Shown: positions 1-12,350, numbered from the stretch's first letter. The stretch: 64,000 bases of DNA from Tetraselmis striata (GCA_006384855.1 VCJN01002909.1:62001-126000), one strand, 5' to 3'. Numbers and translations are program-made. Notes: generated by a model from the sequence alone, not told the origin.

Positions 1-2
1 GC

Positions 3-1831
3 ACAAGCGACACGGCTGAAAGCGTGCTGCTGCTCGACGCGCAGGCGGGCACCGCGCTTCGCTTCACCGCGCCTCGGCGCATTCTTGCCTGCACGCGCGT
101 GGAAGACGTCGCCGCCTGCCTGCAAGACGCCGAGCGTGCCGCGGCCGAGGGCGCGCATCTTGCCGGCTTTCTCTCCTATGAAGCCGGCTATGCCTTCGAG
201 GACAAGCTGCGTACGCTTGCCCCGCGCGACCCGGACCTCCCGCTGGTCTGGTTCGGCGTCTACGACGCGCCCGAGCGGCTCGACCGCGCGGCGGCGCTGA
301 CACAGCTTGTCGACGCGGACGCCCGGGCGGCCGCCCATGCGGCGCCGCCCACGGCAACCGTCGACGGCCTCGACATGAGCGAAGAGGACTATCAGGCCGC
401 CTTCACGGCCGTGCGCGACCATCTTGCGCGCGGCGACATCTATCAGGCCAATCTGACCATGCGGGCCCGCGGGCGCTGGTCCGGCGACCTGCGCGCCCTC
501 TTCGCACGGCTGGTCACAACACAGCCCGTCGGCCATGCCGCCTGGCTCGATCTCGGCACGCACCAGGTTCTGTCGCTGTCGCCGGAGCTTTTTTCTGGAG
601 CGGCGCGGCATGCGCCTCACCTGCCGGCCGATGAAGGGGACGGCGCCGCGCGGCGCGAACCAGAACGTCGATGCGGAAATCGCCGCAGAGCTTGCCCGCG
701 ATCCCAAGTCGCAGGCCGAAAACGTCATGATCGTCGACCTGATGCGCAACGACCTGTCGCGCATCGCCGTGCCGGGCAGCGTGAAGGTGCCGCGCCTCTT
801 CGAGGTCGAGCCCTATGCCACGCTGCACCAGATGACCTCGACGGTGGAAGCGGAGCTGGAGCCCGGCCACGGGTTTGCCGCCTGCATGGCACGGCTCTTT
901 CCCTGCGGCTCGATCACCGGCGCGCCGAAACTGAGGGCGATGGAGATCCTGCACGAGCTGGAAACCGGCCCGCGCGGGATCTACACCGGCGCCATCGGCC
1001 ACCTTGCGCCCGGCGGCGACTTTCGCTTCAACGTCGCGATCCGCACCCTGGTGGCGCGCACGCCCGAGGGTGCCAGCGAAGGCCCCTTCGAGATCGGGAC
1101 GGGATCGGGTGTCGTTTTCGATTCCGGGGCCGGTCCCGAATATGCCGAAAGCTGGCTGAAGCTCGCCTTCCTTGAGCGTCCGTTGCCGGATTTCGCCCTG
1201 ATCGAGACCATGGCCTGGCATCCGGGCGAGGGCTATCTGCTGCTTGCGCGCCACATGCGCCGGCTTCGGACGAGCGCGGCCCGGCTCGGGTTCGCCTGTG
1301 CTCCGGACAGGATCGCGGCGGCGCTTGCGGAACGTGCGGAGGGGTTCGACGCGCCGCGCCGGGTCCGGCTGGAAGTCTCCGCCGACGGGCGATTTCGCCT
1401 TGCCGACGAAGCGCTCGCGCCGACGCCGCCGCGCTGGCAGGTCGGGATCGCCGACACGCCGGTCGATGCCGACAATCCGCTGCTTGCCCACAAGACGACG
1501 CGCCGCGCGCTCTACGACGAGACCCTGAAGCGGATGGTCACGACCCGGGGATGCGACGAGGTTCTGTTCGTCAACCGGGACGGCTTCGCGACGGAAGGAA
1601 GCTACACCAATCTCTTCGTCGCCCGGGCGGGCCGGCTGCTGACGCCGCCGCTTGCCCACGGCCTGTTGCCGGGCACGCTGCGCGAAGCCCTGCTGGACAG
1701 CGGACGGGCCTTCGAGGCGGAGTTGACGCTCGGACGATGTGCTGCGGGCCGAAAAGGTCTATTTCGGCAATTCGGTACGCGGGCTGGTCGCAAGCGACAT
1801 CCAGTCCCGGCCGGCGGCCGACGGCGCATAG
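3..1831 (+). CDS. pabBC: Aminodeoxychorismate synthase component I fused to 4-amino-4-deoxychorismate lyase (5' end outside or at window edge)
   Basis: Bifunctional p-aminobenzoate synthesis for folate: the PabB part makes aminodeoxychorismate from chorismate and ammonia, and the PabC part releases PABA and pyruvate. The PabB core is clear (IVDLMRNDLSR, HQMTSTVEAEL, CGSITGAPKLRAMEI, GIYTGAIG). It is followed by a PLP lyase domain with KTTRRALYDE around the catalytic lysine and EGSYTNLFV. The open frame continues to the window edge, so the true start may be just outside. Two single-base insertions break the frame: one in a run of six T near 592 and one extra G near 1733. With them the frame ends at the TAG at 1829-1831. 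Both halves are otherwise well conserved, so I read these as sequencing errors. The end overlaps the convergent nucleotidyltransferase by about 70 bases. Confidence 0.9.
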
Positions 1832-2583
1832 CCGGGATCAAAGGCCGTTTGCGCCTGCGGCCGGGGTTCATCCATCGCGGCCGACGGACCCGGATCCACC
1901 TCCTGGTCCGCCGCATCGGCCGGCCAGGGCACGACCTCGACCTCGGGCCAGGCGGCACTCATGCGCGCGGCCTTTTTCGCGTAGGTCTCGGCGTTGTCGA
2001 GCACGGGATTGGGCACCAGCCGCATGGCGAAGACATCGGCAAGGCCGAACGGCGCGACAATCGACAAGCGGTCGTCGTTCTCCAGCCGCACGGCCACGGC
2101 ATGGGTCTTGGACGCGTAGTTCAACAGCGCCTCGTCGGTGCAGCGCAGCTTCGGATAAGCCCGGCCGAAGCGGGCCTGAAACCAAAGGTGCACCCGCGCC
2201 TGATTGCGGATCTCGACGGGAACCGGTGCATCGGCGAAGAGCGCCGCGCCGCGTGCGATTTCCCGGTCCTCCGCCTCATAGCCGGTGTCCGTGCCGTCGA
2301 AATACAGCAGGTCGTAATCCTTGATGCCGTGGCCCGGCGCGCGGCCGGTGAGCGCGTTCCAGACGGTCTGGTAGATCGCGCCGCTGGCCAGGCGCCAGTC
2401 CGGCAGCGCAAGCCGTCTGGCACCGCGCAGCACCCGCATCAGGTGTTCGTCGGTGCGCAGGAGAAGTTCCAGCACCCGGCGGCGGTCGTCCTCGCTCGCG
2501 CAGGCGGGATCGCCCAGCGTTGTGCGGTCGAGGGCAAGGCCGCTCGACGGCACCGGGTTTCGAGGCGATGTCTGTGCGGCCAC
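1759..2583 (-). CDS. Nucleotidyltransferase family protein (DUF925/COG3575-like)
   Basis: A 274-residue protein resembling the nucleotidyltransferase-fold DUF925 family, whose substrate is unknown. Visible elements are the GAIYQTVWNALTG segment followed by KDYDLLYFDGTD, an Asp pair typical of the metal-binding site, then PVEIRNQARVHLWF and APFGLADVFAMRLVPNP, which recur in this family. I chose a GTG start at 2583 because GGAG lies six bases upstream and the reading frame before it is arginine/alanine-rich noise. The C-terminus after about residue 240 is low-complexity and overlaps pabBC on the other strand, so the true stop may be earlier if an indel lies here. Confidence 0.7.
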   Translation of the reverse strand: MAAQTSPRNPVPSSGLALDRTTLGDPACASEDDRRRVLELLLRTDEHLMRVLRGARRLALPDWRLASGAIYQTVWNALTGRAPGHGIKDYDLLYFDGTDTGYEAEDREIARGAALFADAPVPVEIRNQARVHLWFQARFGRAYPKLRCTDEALLNYASKTHAVAVRLENDDRLSIVAPFGLADVFAMRLVPNPVLDNAETYAKKAARMSAAWPEVEVVPWPADAADQEVDPGPSAAMDEPRPQAQTAFDPGYAPSAAGRDWMSLATSPRTELPK

Positions 2584-2731
2584 GAAAGTCTCCAGATCAA
2601 GAACCCTGCCCCGCAGGCGTCCACGCGCCCGGCTCTCGCCGGACGCGCCGAAGCACCTCGCAAAGGGTATGGGACACGGCGTCCCGGCACAAGCCGCCAG
2701 CCGAAGGGTCCGGCCGGCGCGGGGGACGGCC

Positions 2732-5154
2732 TCAGCCGCGCAAGCTGCCGCCGGTCGCCTTTTCCACCGCCGCGCGGATCTTGGCCGCGACCGCATCGAT
2801 GTCCTCGTCGGTCAGCGTCTTGTCGCGCGGCTGCAGCGTGACGTCGATGGCGAGCGACTTGCGCCCCTCCTCGATGCCCTTGCCGCGATAGACGTCGAAC
2901 AGGGTCACGTCGACGATCAGCGCCTTGTCGGCGCCGCGCGCGGCCTTGATCAGCTTGTCGGCGGTCACCGCCTCGTCGACGACGAAGGCGAAGTCGCGGC
3001 GCACCGGCATCAGGTCGCTGGCGTTGAAGGCGCCCTTGGAGCGGCCGCCCTTGCCCTTGGGCACGGGGATCGCGTCAAGGAACACCTCGAAGACCGCGAC
3101 CGGTCCGTCGATGTCGAGGTCACGCATGACGCGCGGATGCAATTCGCCGAAGCGCGCGAGCACCGTCTTGGGGCCGAGGCGCAATTCGCCCGAACGCCCG
3201 GGATGCAGCCAGTCCGGCGCCTCGGCGAAGACCATCAGCTTGTCGACCGGCGCGCCGGCCGCGGCAAGCGCTGCCTCGGCGTCGGCCTTGGCGTCGAAGA
3301 CACCGACGGGGGCGGCATTGCCCGCCCAGTGACGGTCGGAGCCGGTGAAGGCGGCGGTCCCCCGGCGCACGCCGGCGGCGACCATCGACTGGCCCTTCGG
3401 CGTGTCGTTGGCGAAGACCTGGCCGACCTCGAAGAGAGCGACATCCGGATAGCCGCGGTCGGCATTGCGCTGGGCGGCGGCGGCAAGCCCCGGCACGAGG
3501 CTCGGGCGCATGTCCGACATGTCGGCGGAAATCGGGTTGGCAAGTTCAAGATCGCGCCCGCCGCCGCCGAAGGCTTCCGCCTGCTGGCGCGAGATGAACG
3601 ACCAGGTAACCGCTTCCTTCATGCCGCGCACGGCGAGCGTGCGCCGTGCCTGCGAGCGGCGCGTCTGGGCGATGGTCAGCACCCGGTCGGAGACCGTCGA
3701 CTGGCGCGGCAGCGGGGTGGAGACCACCTTGTCGAGGCCGACGATGCGCACGACCTCCTCGACGAGATCCGCCTTGCCGTGCACGTCCGGACGCCAGGAC
3801 GGCGGCGAGACCTTGACCGTGTCGCCGCTGGCCGGCGACCCAGAAGCCGAGCCGGCCGAGCACGCCCTTGATCTCCGCATCCGACAGCGAGAGGCCCGAC
3901 AGCCGCTTGACCTCGGCGAAGGGGAAATCGATGACGCGGTCGGTGTCGGGAATGGCGCCGGAGAAGGTCGTCTTGCTCGGCGTGCCGCCGCACAGGTCCA
4001 TCACCATCCTGCGTGGCAAGCTCCAGACCCGGGAGGCAGAACTGCGGATCGACGCCGCGCTCGAAGCGGTAGCGCGCGTCGGTGTTGATGCCGAGCGCAC
4101 GACCGGTGCGGGCGATGTTGGTCTCGTCCCACAGCGCCGATTCGATCAAAACGTCGGTGGTCTCGGCGGTGCAGCCGGAGACCTCGCCGCCCATGATGCC
4201 GCCGATGGATTCCAGACCGTTCTCGTCGGCGATCACGCACATGGTGTCGTCGAAGCGGTAGGTCTTGCCGTCGAGCGCCAGCAGCTCCTCGCCCGCGCGG
4301 CCGCGCCGCACGGTGAGGTCGCCCTTGACCTTGGCCGCATCGAAGACATGCAGCGGACGGCCGCGGTCGAAGGTGATGTAGTTGGTGATGTCGACCAGCG
4401 CGTTGATCGGGCGCAGGCCAATGGCGATCAACCGCTTCTGCATCCACTCCGGCGAGGGGCCGTTCTTGATGCCGCGCACGAGGCGCAAGCCGAAGGCGGG
4501 GCAGAGCGACGGCGTGTCGCCGAAGTCCAGATTGACCTTGACCGGGCAGTCGCCCTCGCCCGCGATCGGCTGCGGCCGGTTTTCCTTGAACTTGCCGAGA
4601 CCGGCTGCGGCAAGGTCGCGGGCGATGCCGGCAACGCCGGCGCAATCGGGACGGTTCGGCGTCAGGCCGATCTCGATCACCGGATCGTCGATGCCGGCAT
4701 AGGCGGCAAAGGACGCCCCCACCGGCGCGTTCTCGCCGAGGTCGATGATGCCGCTGTGCTCGTCGGACAGCTCAAGCTCGCGCTCCGAGCACATCATGCC
4801 GAAGCTTTCCACGTCGCGGATCTTGCCAACCGAAAGCGTCACGTCGATGCCCGGAACATAGTCGCCGGGACGCGCCAGCACGCCGACGAGACCGGTGCGG
4901 GCATTGGGCGCGCCGCAGACGATCTGCAGCAGCTCGCCGCCGTCGCCGGCGTCGACGCTGAGCACCTTGAGCCGGTCGGCGTTCGGGTGCTGCTTCGCCT
5001 CCACCACGCGGGCGATGGTGAAGCTCTTCAGCTTGTCGGCCGGATTGACGACATCCTCGACCTCCAGGCCGATGCGGGTCAGCGTCTCGACGATCTCGTC
5101 GAGGCCGGCGTCGGTCTCCAGGTGATCCTTGAGCCAGGACAGGGTGAATTTCAT
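2732..5154 (-). CDS. pheT: Phenylalanyl-tRNA synthetase beta subunit
   Basis: Beta chain of the (alpha-beta)2 PheRS that charges tRNA-Phe in the cytoplasm. It begins [15 protein letters not shown], followed by the EMAP/tRNA-binding-like domain ([20 protein letters not shown]), the B3/B4 editing domain, the B5 domain ([20 protein letters not shown]), the catalytic-like core ([17 protein letters not shown]) and a C-terminal ferredoxin-fold anticodon-binding domain ([15 protein letters not shown]). About 805 residues, the usual length. The frame is broken twice by single-base insertions (near 4010 and 3836), and flanking sequence on both sides is fully family-like. Downstream of pheS, separated from it by one small membrane-protein gene. 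Confidence 0.95.
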
Positions 5155-5220
5155 GGCATCGGTCTCTTGTCTTCATGTCGCGGAGGGCGCCGAAACGGGC
5201 GGCGCCATTCGACGCGACCG

Positions 5221-6957
<1,737 letters not shown>

Positions 6958-7097
6958 GGCACCGTCGGGATTTGCGGCGCACGGACAAGCCCGCGCACGC
7001 GGCATGGTGAGAAGGTTTCCGGTCTTTTAGCAGACTTTTTGCGGGTTTCCAGCCGCAGCCGCATCGCCGGTCCACATGCATCGGCGCAAGCGGGCCG

Positions 7098-7307
7098 CTA
7101 CTTGGTCAAAAGCAGCTTCTCGAAGCGCGTGATCGACAGGCGGTAGGTCATGTCCTTGTGCCTGATGTGCACCTCGCGCGCGCCCTGAAAAAGCGCGGAA
7201 CTGTCAAGCTCGAGCGGCGCAAGATCGGGCTTGGGTCCACCGCCGAAGGGCCGGCGCGCACCCGGCCGGCGAAGCAGCGACCGGCGGACGGACGTGTCTT
7301 GAGGCAT
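7098..7307 (-). CDS. hemP: Hemin uptake protein HemP/HmuP family
   Basis: A 69-residue protein whose C-terminal half carries the HemP pattern: LELDSSALFQGAREVHIRHKDM followed by YRLSITRFEKLLLTK (split here for length). In rhizobia HmuP is a small co-regulator needed for heme-uptake gene expression. The start at 7307 has an excellent ribosome site (AAGGAGAT, six bases upstream). A TGA-N9-TCA operator lies 67 bases upstream of the start. Divergent from the DUF2325/heme-monooxygenase gene, consistent with a joint iron-regulated unit. Confidence 0.88.
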   Translation of the reverse strand: MPQDTSVRRSLLRRPGARRPFGGGPKPDLAPLELDSSALFQGAREVHIRHKDMTYRLSITRFEKLLLTK

Positions 7308-7373
7308 GACAATCTCCTTGAACAACTGGCGCTTGAACGACTGCGGGCGAAGCCGCCGCGCCCGACTAATTCA

Positions 7374-7388
7374 TGACTCAATTACTCA
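7374..7388. promoter_or_regulatory. Iron-responsive operator (IRO/iron-Rhodo box) near hemP
   Basis: The sequence TGACTCAATTACTCA fits TGA-N9-TCA, the element bound by RirA-type iron regulators in Rhizobiales and described as the iron-Rhodo box in Rhodobacterales. It lies in the hemP/DUF2325 intergenic region (7308-7776), nearer hemP. The match is exact at all six defined positions. Iron-dependent binding is inferred from known family sites. Confidence 0.65.
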
Positions 7389-7495
7389 TGTTTTATCGCG
7401 GGCGCAATCCTCACCATGCGCCTGTTGAAAAACACCGCAGGCCGGGCGGCTTCGTCCATGCGGTCATACCTTGCAGGGGCGACAGGCTTTTAACT

Positions 7496-7510
7496 TGACT
7501 CCAATTATCA
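7496..7510. promoter_or_regulatory. Second iron-responsive operator, on the DUF2325 side
   Basis: TGACTCCAATTATCA is a second perfect TGA-N9-TCA element, 108 bases from the first and nearly the same in its spacer. It sits in the only AT-rich stretch before the DUF2325 gene and overlaps a TTGACT-like -35, suggesting it controls the rightward transcript. From 7511 to 7776 there is a GC-rich leader without a gene I can support. Confidence 0.65.
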
Positions 7511-7776
7511 TGTTTTATAGATCTCAAGGCGTTCGCCGGCCCCACCCGTGTCCAGGGCGCCGCCGGACATGTCCAAGCGCCAGCAAGCCAGGCCGGCATC
7601 TCCCTCGCCGGTTCAGCCAGCCATGCCTTCGTCCTGCAAAGATGCGAGCGGCACCATCCGCAGGTGCCGCGTCGTGCCGCGCACCCCGCGAGGATCCATG
7701 CTGTCGCCAGTCTCCCATTGCCGTCTTTCCGCGCGCGGCTTGCGCGCCGCCTCGCCCCGCCGGCCGGAGGTCCGTC

Positions 7777-9369
7777 ATGTGCGCGGGCGATGACCGCATC
7801 GGCGTGGCCATTGCCGCCGCGATCAAGGCCGAGACGTCCGGCGCCGCATCCGACACCGGAGAGACGGAGCCGCGCCGCCGGATCGCCCTTTGGGAGCAGA
7901 GCGACAACGTGCATTGCTCGATCGTCGGAACCTGCGCCAGTGTCGGCGACCTGCGCCGGATCGCGCGGCGGATCGGCATGGAGGTTGCCCCCGAGACCCC
8001 CGACTACGACCTGCACGGCCACTTCGTCCGCCTGTCGACCACTGACAACACCTTTTCTCGCGCGTTCCAGAAACTCCTCGACACCCGCTACGAGGGCGCC
8101 TTGCGGCGGATCGCGCGCACCCGAAGCGCGGCGGATCTGGCTGCGCTTTGGGACGACATGTGCGACCGCGGCCAGGTTGCCCCCGCCTATTGGGCCTTCA
8201 TGAGCCACGGTCACGTGCCGAACGACCTTCGGGTGCGCGTCTTCGGCGAGGTGCACATGTGGTCGCATCTGGCCGGCGCCTCCTTCCGACGCAAGACGGT
8301 GGAGGCGGCGGCGCTGCGCGACCAGATCCGCGAGACGCAGGAGCGCGCCCGGCGCACCGAGGCCGGGCTTCACGCAGCCCTGGCGGAGCGCGATCGGGAA
8401 ATCGCCCTGCTGCGCGCACGCCTCACCGACCTGCAGGCAAGCGCTGCCCGCGGCGCCGACGCCGCCACAAAGCCGACAGGCCGGTCGCAAGCCGACGCGC
8501 TGCAGCGCCGGTTCGACAAGGCTCAGCGTGCGCTTCAAGGCGCAAGGGTACGGGCACGCCAGGCGGAGGCGCGTCTGCGTGACATCGAAAAGGCGGGACC
8601 AGACCACCGGGCCGCGCGTGGCGCCTCGCCCGCCGCAGCCCCTGCGGTATCCGCTTCCCCGGTTGCGGCGGGGATCGCTCGGCAGCCAGCGTCAGCCGGA
8701 AAACCACGCACCGTGCTTTATGTCGGCGGGCTGCACGGCCACCGCGACCGGTTGCGCGGCATTGCCGCGGAGTTCAACGCCGCCTTTCTGCACCATGACG
8801 GCGGCGTGGAGGACGCACCGCAACGGCTCGACCAGCTGCTGCCGTCGGTCGACTGCGTCTTCTGCCCCGTCAGTTGCGTCAGCCACGACGCCTGCCTGCG
8901 CGCCAAGCGGGCGTGCCAGAAACTCAACATGCCTTTCGTACCCTTGCGCAGTGCCGGCCAGAGCGCCTTTGCAAAGGCGCTGCGCAGCCTTGTCGAAGGC
9001 GACGATCATGGCCAAGTATCGGGTCACGACCCGCTACAGGAGGACACCCCCGACATGTTCATCGCCATGAACCGCTTTCGCGTCAAACCCGGCCACGAGG
9101 ACGACTTCGAAACCGTCTGGCGCAACCGCGAGCGCAAGCTTTCCGACGTGCCGGGCTTCAAAGAGTTTCACCTCTTGCGCGGCGCGACCGGCGATGACCA
9201 CACGCTGTTTGCCTCCCACACCATCTGGGAGAGCGAGGACGCCTTCCGTGCCTGGACCAAGAGCCAGGCCTTCCGCGACGCCCACAAGAACGCCGGCGAC
9301 AACAAGCCGCTCTACCTCGGCCCGCCCGATTTCGAGGGTTTTCACGTGGTGCTCGCCGAAGGACGGTAG
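7777..9369 (+). CDS. DUF2325 protein joined in frame to a heme-degrading-monooxygenase-like (ABM) domain
   Basis: 530 residues. Residues 1-180 are an N-terminal domain of unknown type (RIALWEQSDNVHCSIVGTC, then SRAFQKLLDTRYEG). Residues 180-280 form a coiled coil rich in E/R/A, and roughly 310-425 are DUF2325 (RTVLYVGGLHGHRDRLRGIA, FCPVSCVSHDACLRAKRACQ). From residue 427 (MFIAMNRFRVKPGHEDDFE) to the end is an antibiotic-biosynthesis-monooxygenase fold related to IsdG/HmuQ heme-degrading enzymes. The start at 7777 has GGAGG seven bases upstream. Inside the ORF the ATG at 9055 also has AGGAGG in front of it, so the second domain may be a separate cistron whose upstream neighbour lost its stop through an indel. 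The context (hemP, iron operators) supports heme-iron use. Confidence 0.8.
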   Translation: MCAGDDRIGVAIAAAIKAETSGAASDTGETEPRRRIALWEQSDNVHCSIVGTCASVGDLRRIARRIGMEVAPETPDYDLHGHFVRLSTTDNTFSRAFQKLLDTRYEGALRRIARTRSAADLAALWDDMCDRGQVAPAYWAFMSHGHVPNDLRVRVFGEVHMWSHLAGASFRRKTVEAAALRDQIRETQERARRTEAGLHAALAERDREIALLRARLTDLQASAARGADAATKPTGRSQADALQRRFDKAQRALQGARVRARQAEARLRDIEKAGPDHRAARGASPAAAPAVSASPVAAGIARQPASAGKPRTVLYVGGLHGHRDRLRGIAAEFNAAFLHHDGGVEDAPQRLDQLLPSVDCVFCPVSCVSHDACLRAKRACQKLNMPFVPLRSAGQSAFAKALRSLVEGDDHGQVSGHDPLQEDTPDMFIAMNRFRVKPGHEDDFETVWRNRERKLSDVPGFKEFHLLRGATGDDHTLFASHTIWESEDAFRAWTKSQAFRDAHKNAGDNKPLYLGPPDFEGFHVVLAEGR

Positions 9370-9375
9370 AGCGGG

Positions 9376-9400
9376 AAAACCGGGGCCGCCCCGGTTTTTT
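9376..9400 (+). terminator. Rho-independent terminator after the heme block
   Basis: Perfect 10-bp stem (AAAACCGGGG / CCCCGGTTTT) with a 3-base loop and a continuing T run (TTTTTT in total), starting seven bases after the stop of the DUF2325/ABM gene. Confidence 0.85.
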
Positions 9401-9457
9401 GCAAGAGGCAGTCGTGGTAGACTTTACCCGTGATATTGCAACCGGAACGGGAAATTC

Positions 9458-10559
9458 ATGAAGATCGACGGAACCCCCTATCGCGCGATCTGGCCGGGTG
9501 AAGACGGCGTCAGCGCCTGCATCATCGACCAGACACGGCTGCCGCATGAATTCGTCACCGTGGATCTGCGCAGCGTCGACGAGGCGGCCACCGCCATTCG
9601 CGACATGTGGGTGCGCGGCGCGCCGCTGATCGGCGCCACCGCCGCCTACGGCATGGCGCTGGCGATGCAGCGCGACGCGGGCGACGCCGCGCTTGCCGCC
9701 GCCTATGACACGCTGATCGCAACGCGGCCGACCGCAATCAACCTGAAATGGGCGCTCGATGCCGCCCGTGCCCGTCTGGCGCCGCTCGGCCAGGCGGAGC
9801 GCGCGGAGGCCGCTTGGCGCTTCGCCGCCGAGCTCTGCGACGAGGACGTCGCCGTCAACCACGCCATCGGCGCACACGGTCTCGACCTGATCCGCGAGAT
9901 CGCCGCGAAAAAAGAAGCCCGGCGAGCGCGTCAACGTGCTGACCCATTGCAATGCCGGCTGGATCGCCACCGTCGACTGGGGCACCGCCACTTCGCCGAT
10001 CTATCAGGCGCATGATGCGGGGATCGACGTGCATGTCTTCGTCGACGAGACCCGGCCGCGCAACCAGGGCGCCAGCCTGACGGCTTGGGAGCTTGGCAAA
10101 CACGGCGTGCCGCACACGCTGATCGTCGACAATGCCGGCGGCCACCTGATGCAGCACGGCCAGGTCGACATGGTCATCACCGGCACCGACCGCACCACGC
10201 GGCAGGGCGACGTGTGCAACAAGATTGGCACCTATCTCAAGGCGCTGGCGGCGAAGGACAACGGCATTCCCTTCTATGTCGCGCTGCCCTCCTCCACCAT
10301 CGACTGGACCGTGCGCGACGGCGTGCGCGAGATCCCGATCGAGGAGCGCAGCGGCGAGGAAGTCACCTGGATCCAGGGCCGGCGCGCCGACGGCACGCTC
10401 GACAAGGTGCTGATCTCGCCGCCGGACACGCCCGCCGCCAATCCCGCCTTCGACGTGACCCCGGCGCGTCTGGTCACCGGCCTGATCACCGAACGCGGCA
10501 TCTGCGCGGCCAGCGCCGAAGGCCTCGCCGGCCTCTTCCCGGAGCGCGCGGTGGCATAG
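9458..10559 (+). CDS. mtnA: S-methyl-5-thioribose-1-phosphate isomerase
   Basis: Methionine salvage enzyme converting methylthioribose-1-phosphate to methylthioribulose-1-phosphate, a step in recycling the methylthioadenosine left by SAM-consuming reactions. Family motifs: [36 protein letters not shown] with the catalytic cysteine, [12 protein letters not shown] and [20 protein letters not shown] with the catalytic Asp. About 366 residues. One extra A in a run of six (near 9908-9913) shifts the frame; removing one A from the run joins the two halves exactly. Lies just upstream of the ArgRS-like gene. The salvage function may matter if the neighbouring cluster uses SAM as an alkyl donor. Confidence 0.93.
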
Positions 10560-10640
10560 CGCGGCACGGCTTGCCTAATCGACCGAAGGTTGCAAAACTG
10601 ATCCGGACACGCGTCTTTTCGCGTCTTTCGGAACGGATCG

Positions 10641-12350
10641 ATGACCCAGGCCCCGAAAACGGCACAGGAGAGCGGCGGCATCGCGGATCCGGGCGGCCCG
10701 CTCGGCGCGGGCGCCCTGTCGGCGCTCGTCGAGGCCGGGCTTGAGGCTGCCGTCGGCGCGCTCGACCGGCAGACCGACTTTCGCCGCTCCCCGCAAGGTG
10801 CCGCCGACGTCTCCGTCATCCTCAAGGGCCGCGTCGACGGCGCGGCCCGCACGGCCCTGACGGCGGTCTTCGAGGCCTGGCCGGCGGTTGCAAGCGCGCG
10901 GCTTTCCAAAAACCGGCTGACGCTGCGCTTCACCGAGGAGACAGTGCAGCGCGTCGCCGACGGTCTCGCCTTGCATCGGCGCGATCCCTTGCGGCTTGCC
11001 GGCACCGCCTCGGGCAGGCGGATTGTCGTCGACTATCTCGATCCCAACGCCAACAAGGCGCTCCATGTCGGCCACCTGCGCAACATCGCGCTCGGCGGCG
11101 CGCTTGCCGCGCTGTGGCGGGCACGCGGCGCCGAGGTCGCCTGCCAGAGCGTCGTCTGCGACATCGGCCGCAACATCGCCGAGGCACTGGCCGGCGTTTC
11201 GGCTGCGGGCGGACTGTCTGCGCTTAAGGGCAGCGGCCCCGTCGACCGGATTGTCGGCAGGCTTTACGGCGACATCGCAGGCGCCGTCGTGACTGAAGAG
11301 GGCGGCGCGGACGCCGACGCGCCGATCGCGCGCGAACTGACGCTGCATGGCGATGCCGCCGATGCGACGCTCGCCGCCTGGCGGGCGGGCGATCCGGCAA
11401 CGCTCGCCCTGTGGCGGGACATGATCGATCTCGTCTTGCGCGACCAGGCGGCGACGCTCGCCCGCCTCGGCCAGCGCCACGACATCTTCCTGCGCGAATC
11501 GGAGGCGGTCGGGCCCGCGCTGGCGCTGGCGGACCGGCTGATCGACGTCGGTCTGGCACGGCGCGAGGACGACGGCGTGGTGATCCTGGAAACCGGGCGC
11601 GACGACTACCCGCGCTGCCCGCTGACCCGCAGCGACGGCTTTGCGACCGAACACCTGCGCGCGCTGGTTCTCTGGCTCGAGGCGGCACAGAGCGCATCGC
11701 CGGCCGACCGCATCCTGCATGTTATGGGCGAGGAATGGCTGACCAGCACCGAGATCCGCATCGATGCCTTGAAGGCGCTCGGCGCCGGACCGTTTTTCAA
11801 GCGCTACCGGATGCTGGCGCATCAGCTGGTGCGGCTCGACGGATCGACGATGAAATCGAGCACCGGCAACACGCTGTTGATCGACGACCTGCTTGATGCG
11901 CTCGCGACCGCCCTGCCGGCCGCGCTCGCCGCCCTGCCCGAAGAGGCGCGCGGCCAAGCCGTTGCGGCCGTGGCGCTGACGCCGTTCCTGATCGCGGAGG
12001 CGGGCGTTGCGCTGGAGATCGACCTCGCGACCCTCACCGATCCGGCGCGCAATCCGGGCTTCGATCTCGCGGCACTCGCGCTTGCCCCATCGGCAGAACC
12101 GGCAGCGCCTCTTGGAGCAGCGCCTCTTGGAGATGCCGGACGCTTCGCGCTGCTTCAGGGCGAGCGGCTTCGGCGGGTGCTGATCCAGGCCTGCGAGCGC
12201 GACGATCCGGTGGCGCCGGCGCGCTTCCTGGCACGCCTCGCGCAGGCCCGCCGCGACGGGGAGATCGGACCGGAAGCGAATGCGGTGCTGCAGCCGCAGG
12301 TAAGGGCGGCGATGATCGCCTGCGGCCTGCTGCCGGGCGTTGAGGCCTGA
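10641..12350 (+). CDS. Divergent arginyl-tRNA synthetase paralogue (class I aaRS-like)
   Basis: 569 residues with the ArgRS plan. There is an N-terminal additional domain (about 55-118), then IVVDYLDPNANKALHVGHLRN with the HIGH-type motif HVGH at 142-145. A KMSKS-like loop MKSSTGNTLLIDDLLD lies at about 404-419, followed by a degenerate DALR-type anticodon-binding domain (LQGERLRRVLIQACERDD) that is shorter and more alanine-rich than in housekeeping ArgRS. ATP-binding elements look intact, so it may still activate an amino acid. It is convergent with the 17859-12755 operon, whose content (amino-acid enzymes, a UGG tRNA-like gene) suggests a dedicated aaRS. Alternatives are a resistance copy of ArgRS, or a non-tRNA acyl ligase. 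Substrate unknown. Confidence 0.85.
   Translation: MTQAPKTAQESGGIADPGGPLGAGALSALVEAGLEAAVGALDRQTDFRRSPQGAADVSVILKGRVDGAARTALTAVFEAWPAVASARLSKNRLTLRFTEETVQRVADGLALHRRDPLRLAGTASGRRIVVDYLDPNANKALHVGHLRNIALGGALAALWRARGAEVACQSVVCDIGRNIAEALAGVSAAGGLSALKGSGPVDRIVGRLYGDIAGAVVTEEGGADADAPIARELTLHGDAADATLAAWRAGDPATLALWRDMIDLVLRDQAATLARLGQRHDIFLRESEAVGPALALADRLIDVGLARREDDGVVILETGRDDYPRCPLTRSDGFATEHLRALVLWLEAAQSASPADRILHVMGEEWLTSTEIRIDALKALGAGPFFKRYRMLAHQLVRLDGSTMKSSTGNTLLIDDLLDALATALPAALAALPEEARGQAVAAVALTPFLIAEAGVALEIDLATLTDPARNPGFDLAALALAPSAEPAAPLGAAPLGDAGRFALLQGERLRRVLIQACERDDPVAPARFLARLAQARRDGEIGPEANAVLQPQVRAAMIACGLLPGVEA

Noticed and set aside
10641-12350. Housekeeping argS
   Set aside because: The DALR domain and several core segments are too divergent and alanine-rich, and the context is a specialised cassette; the normal argS is probably elsewhere.
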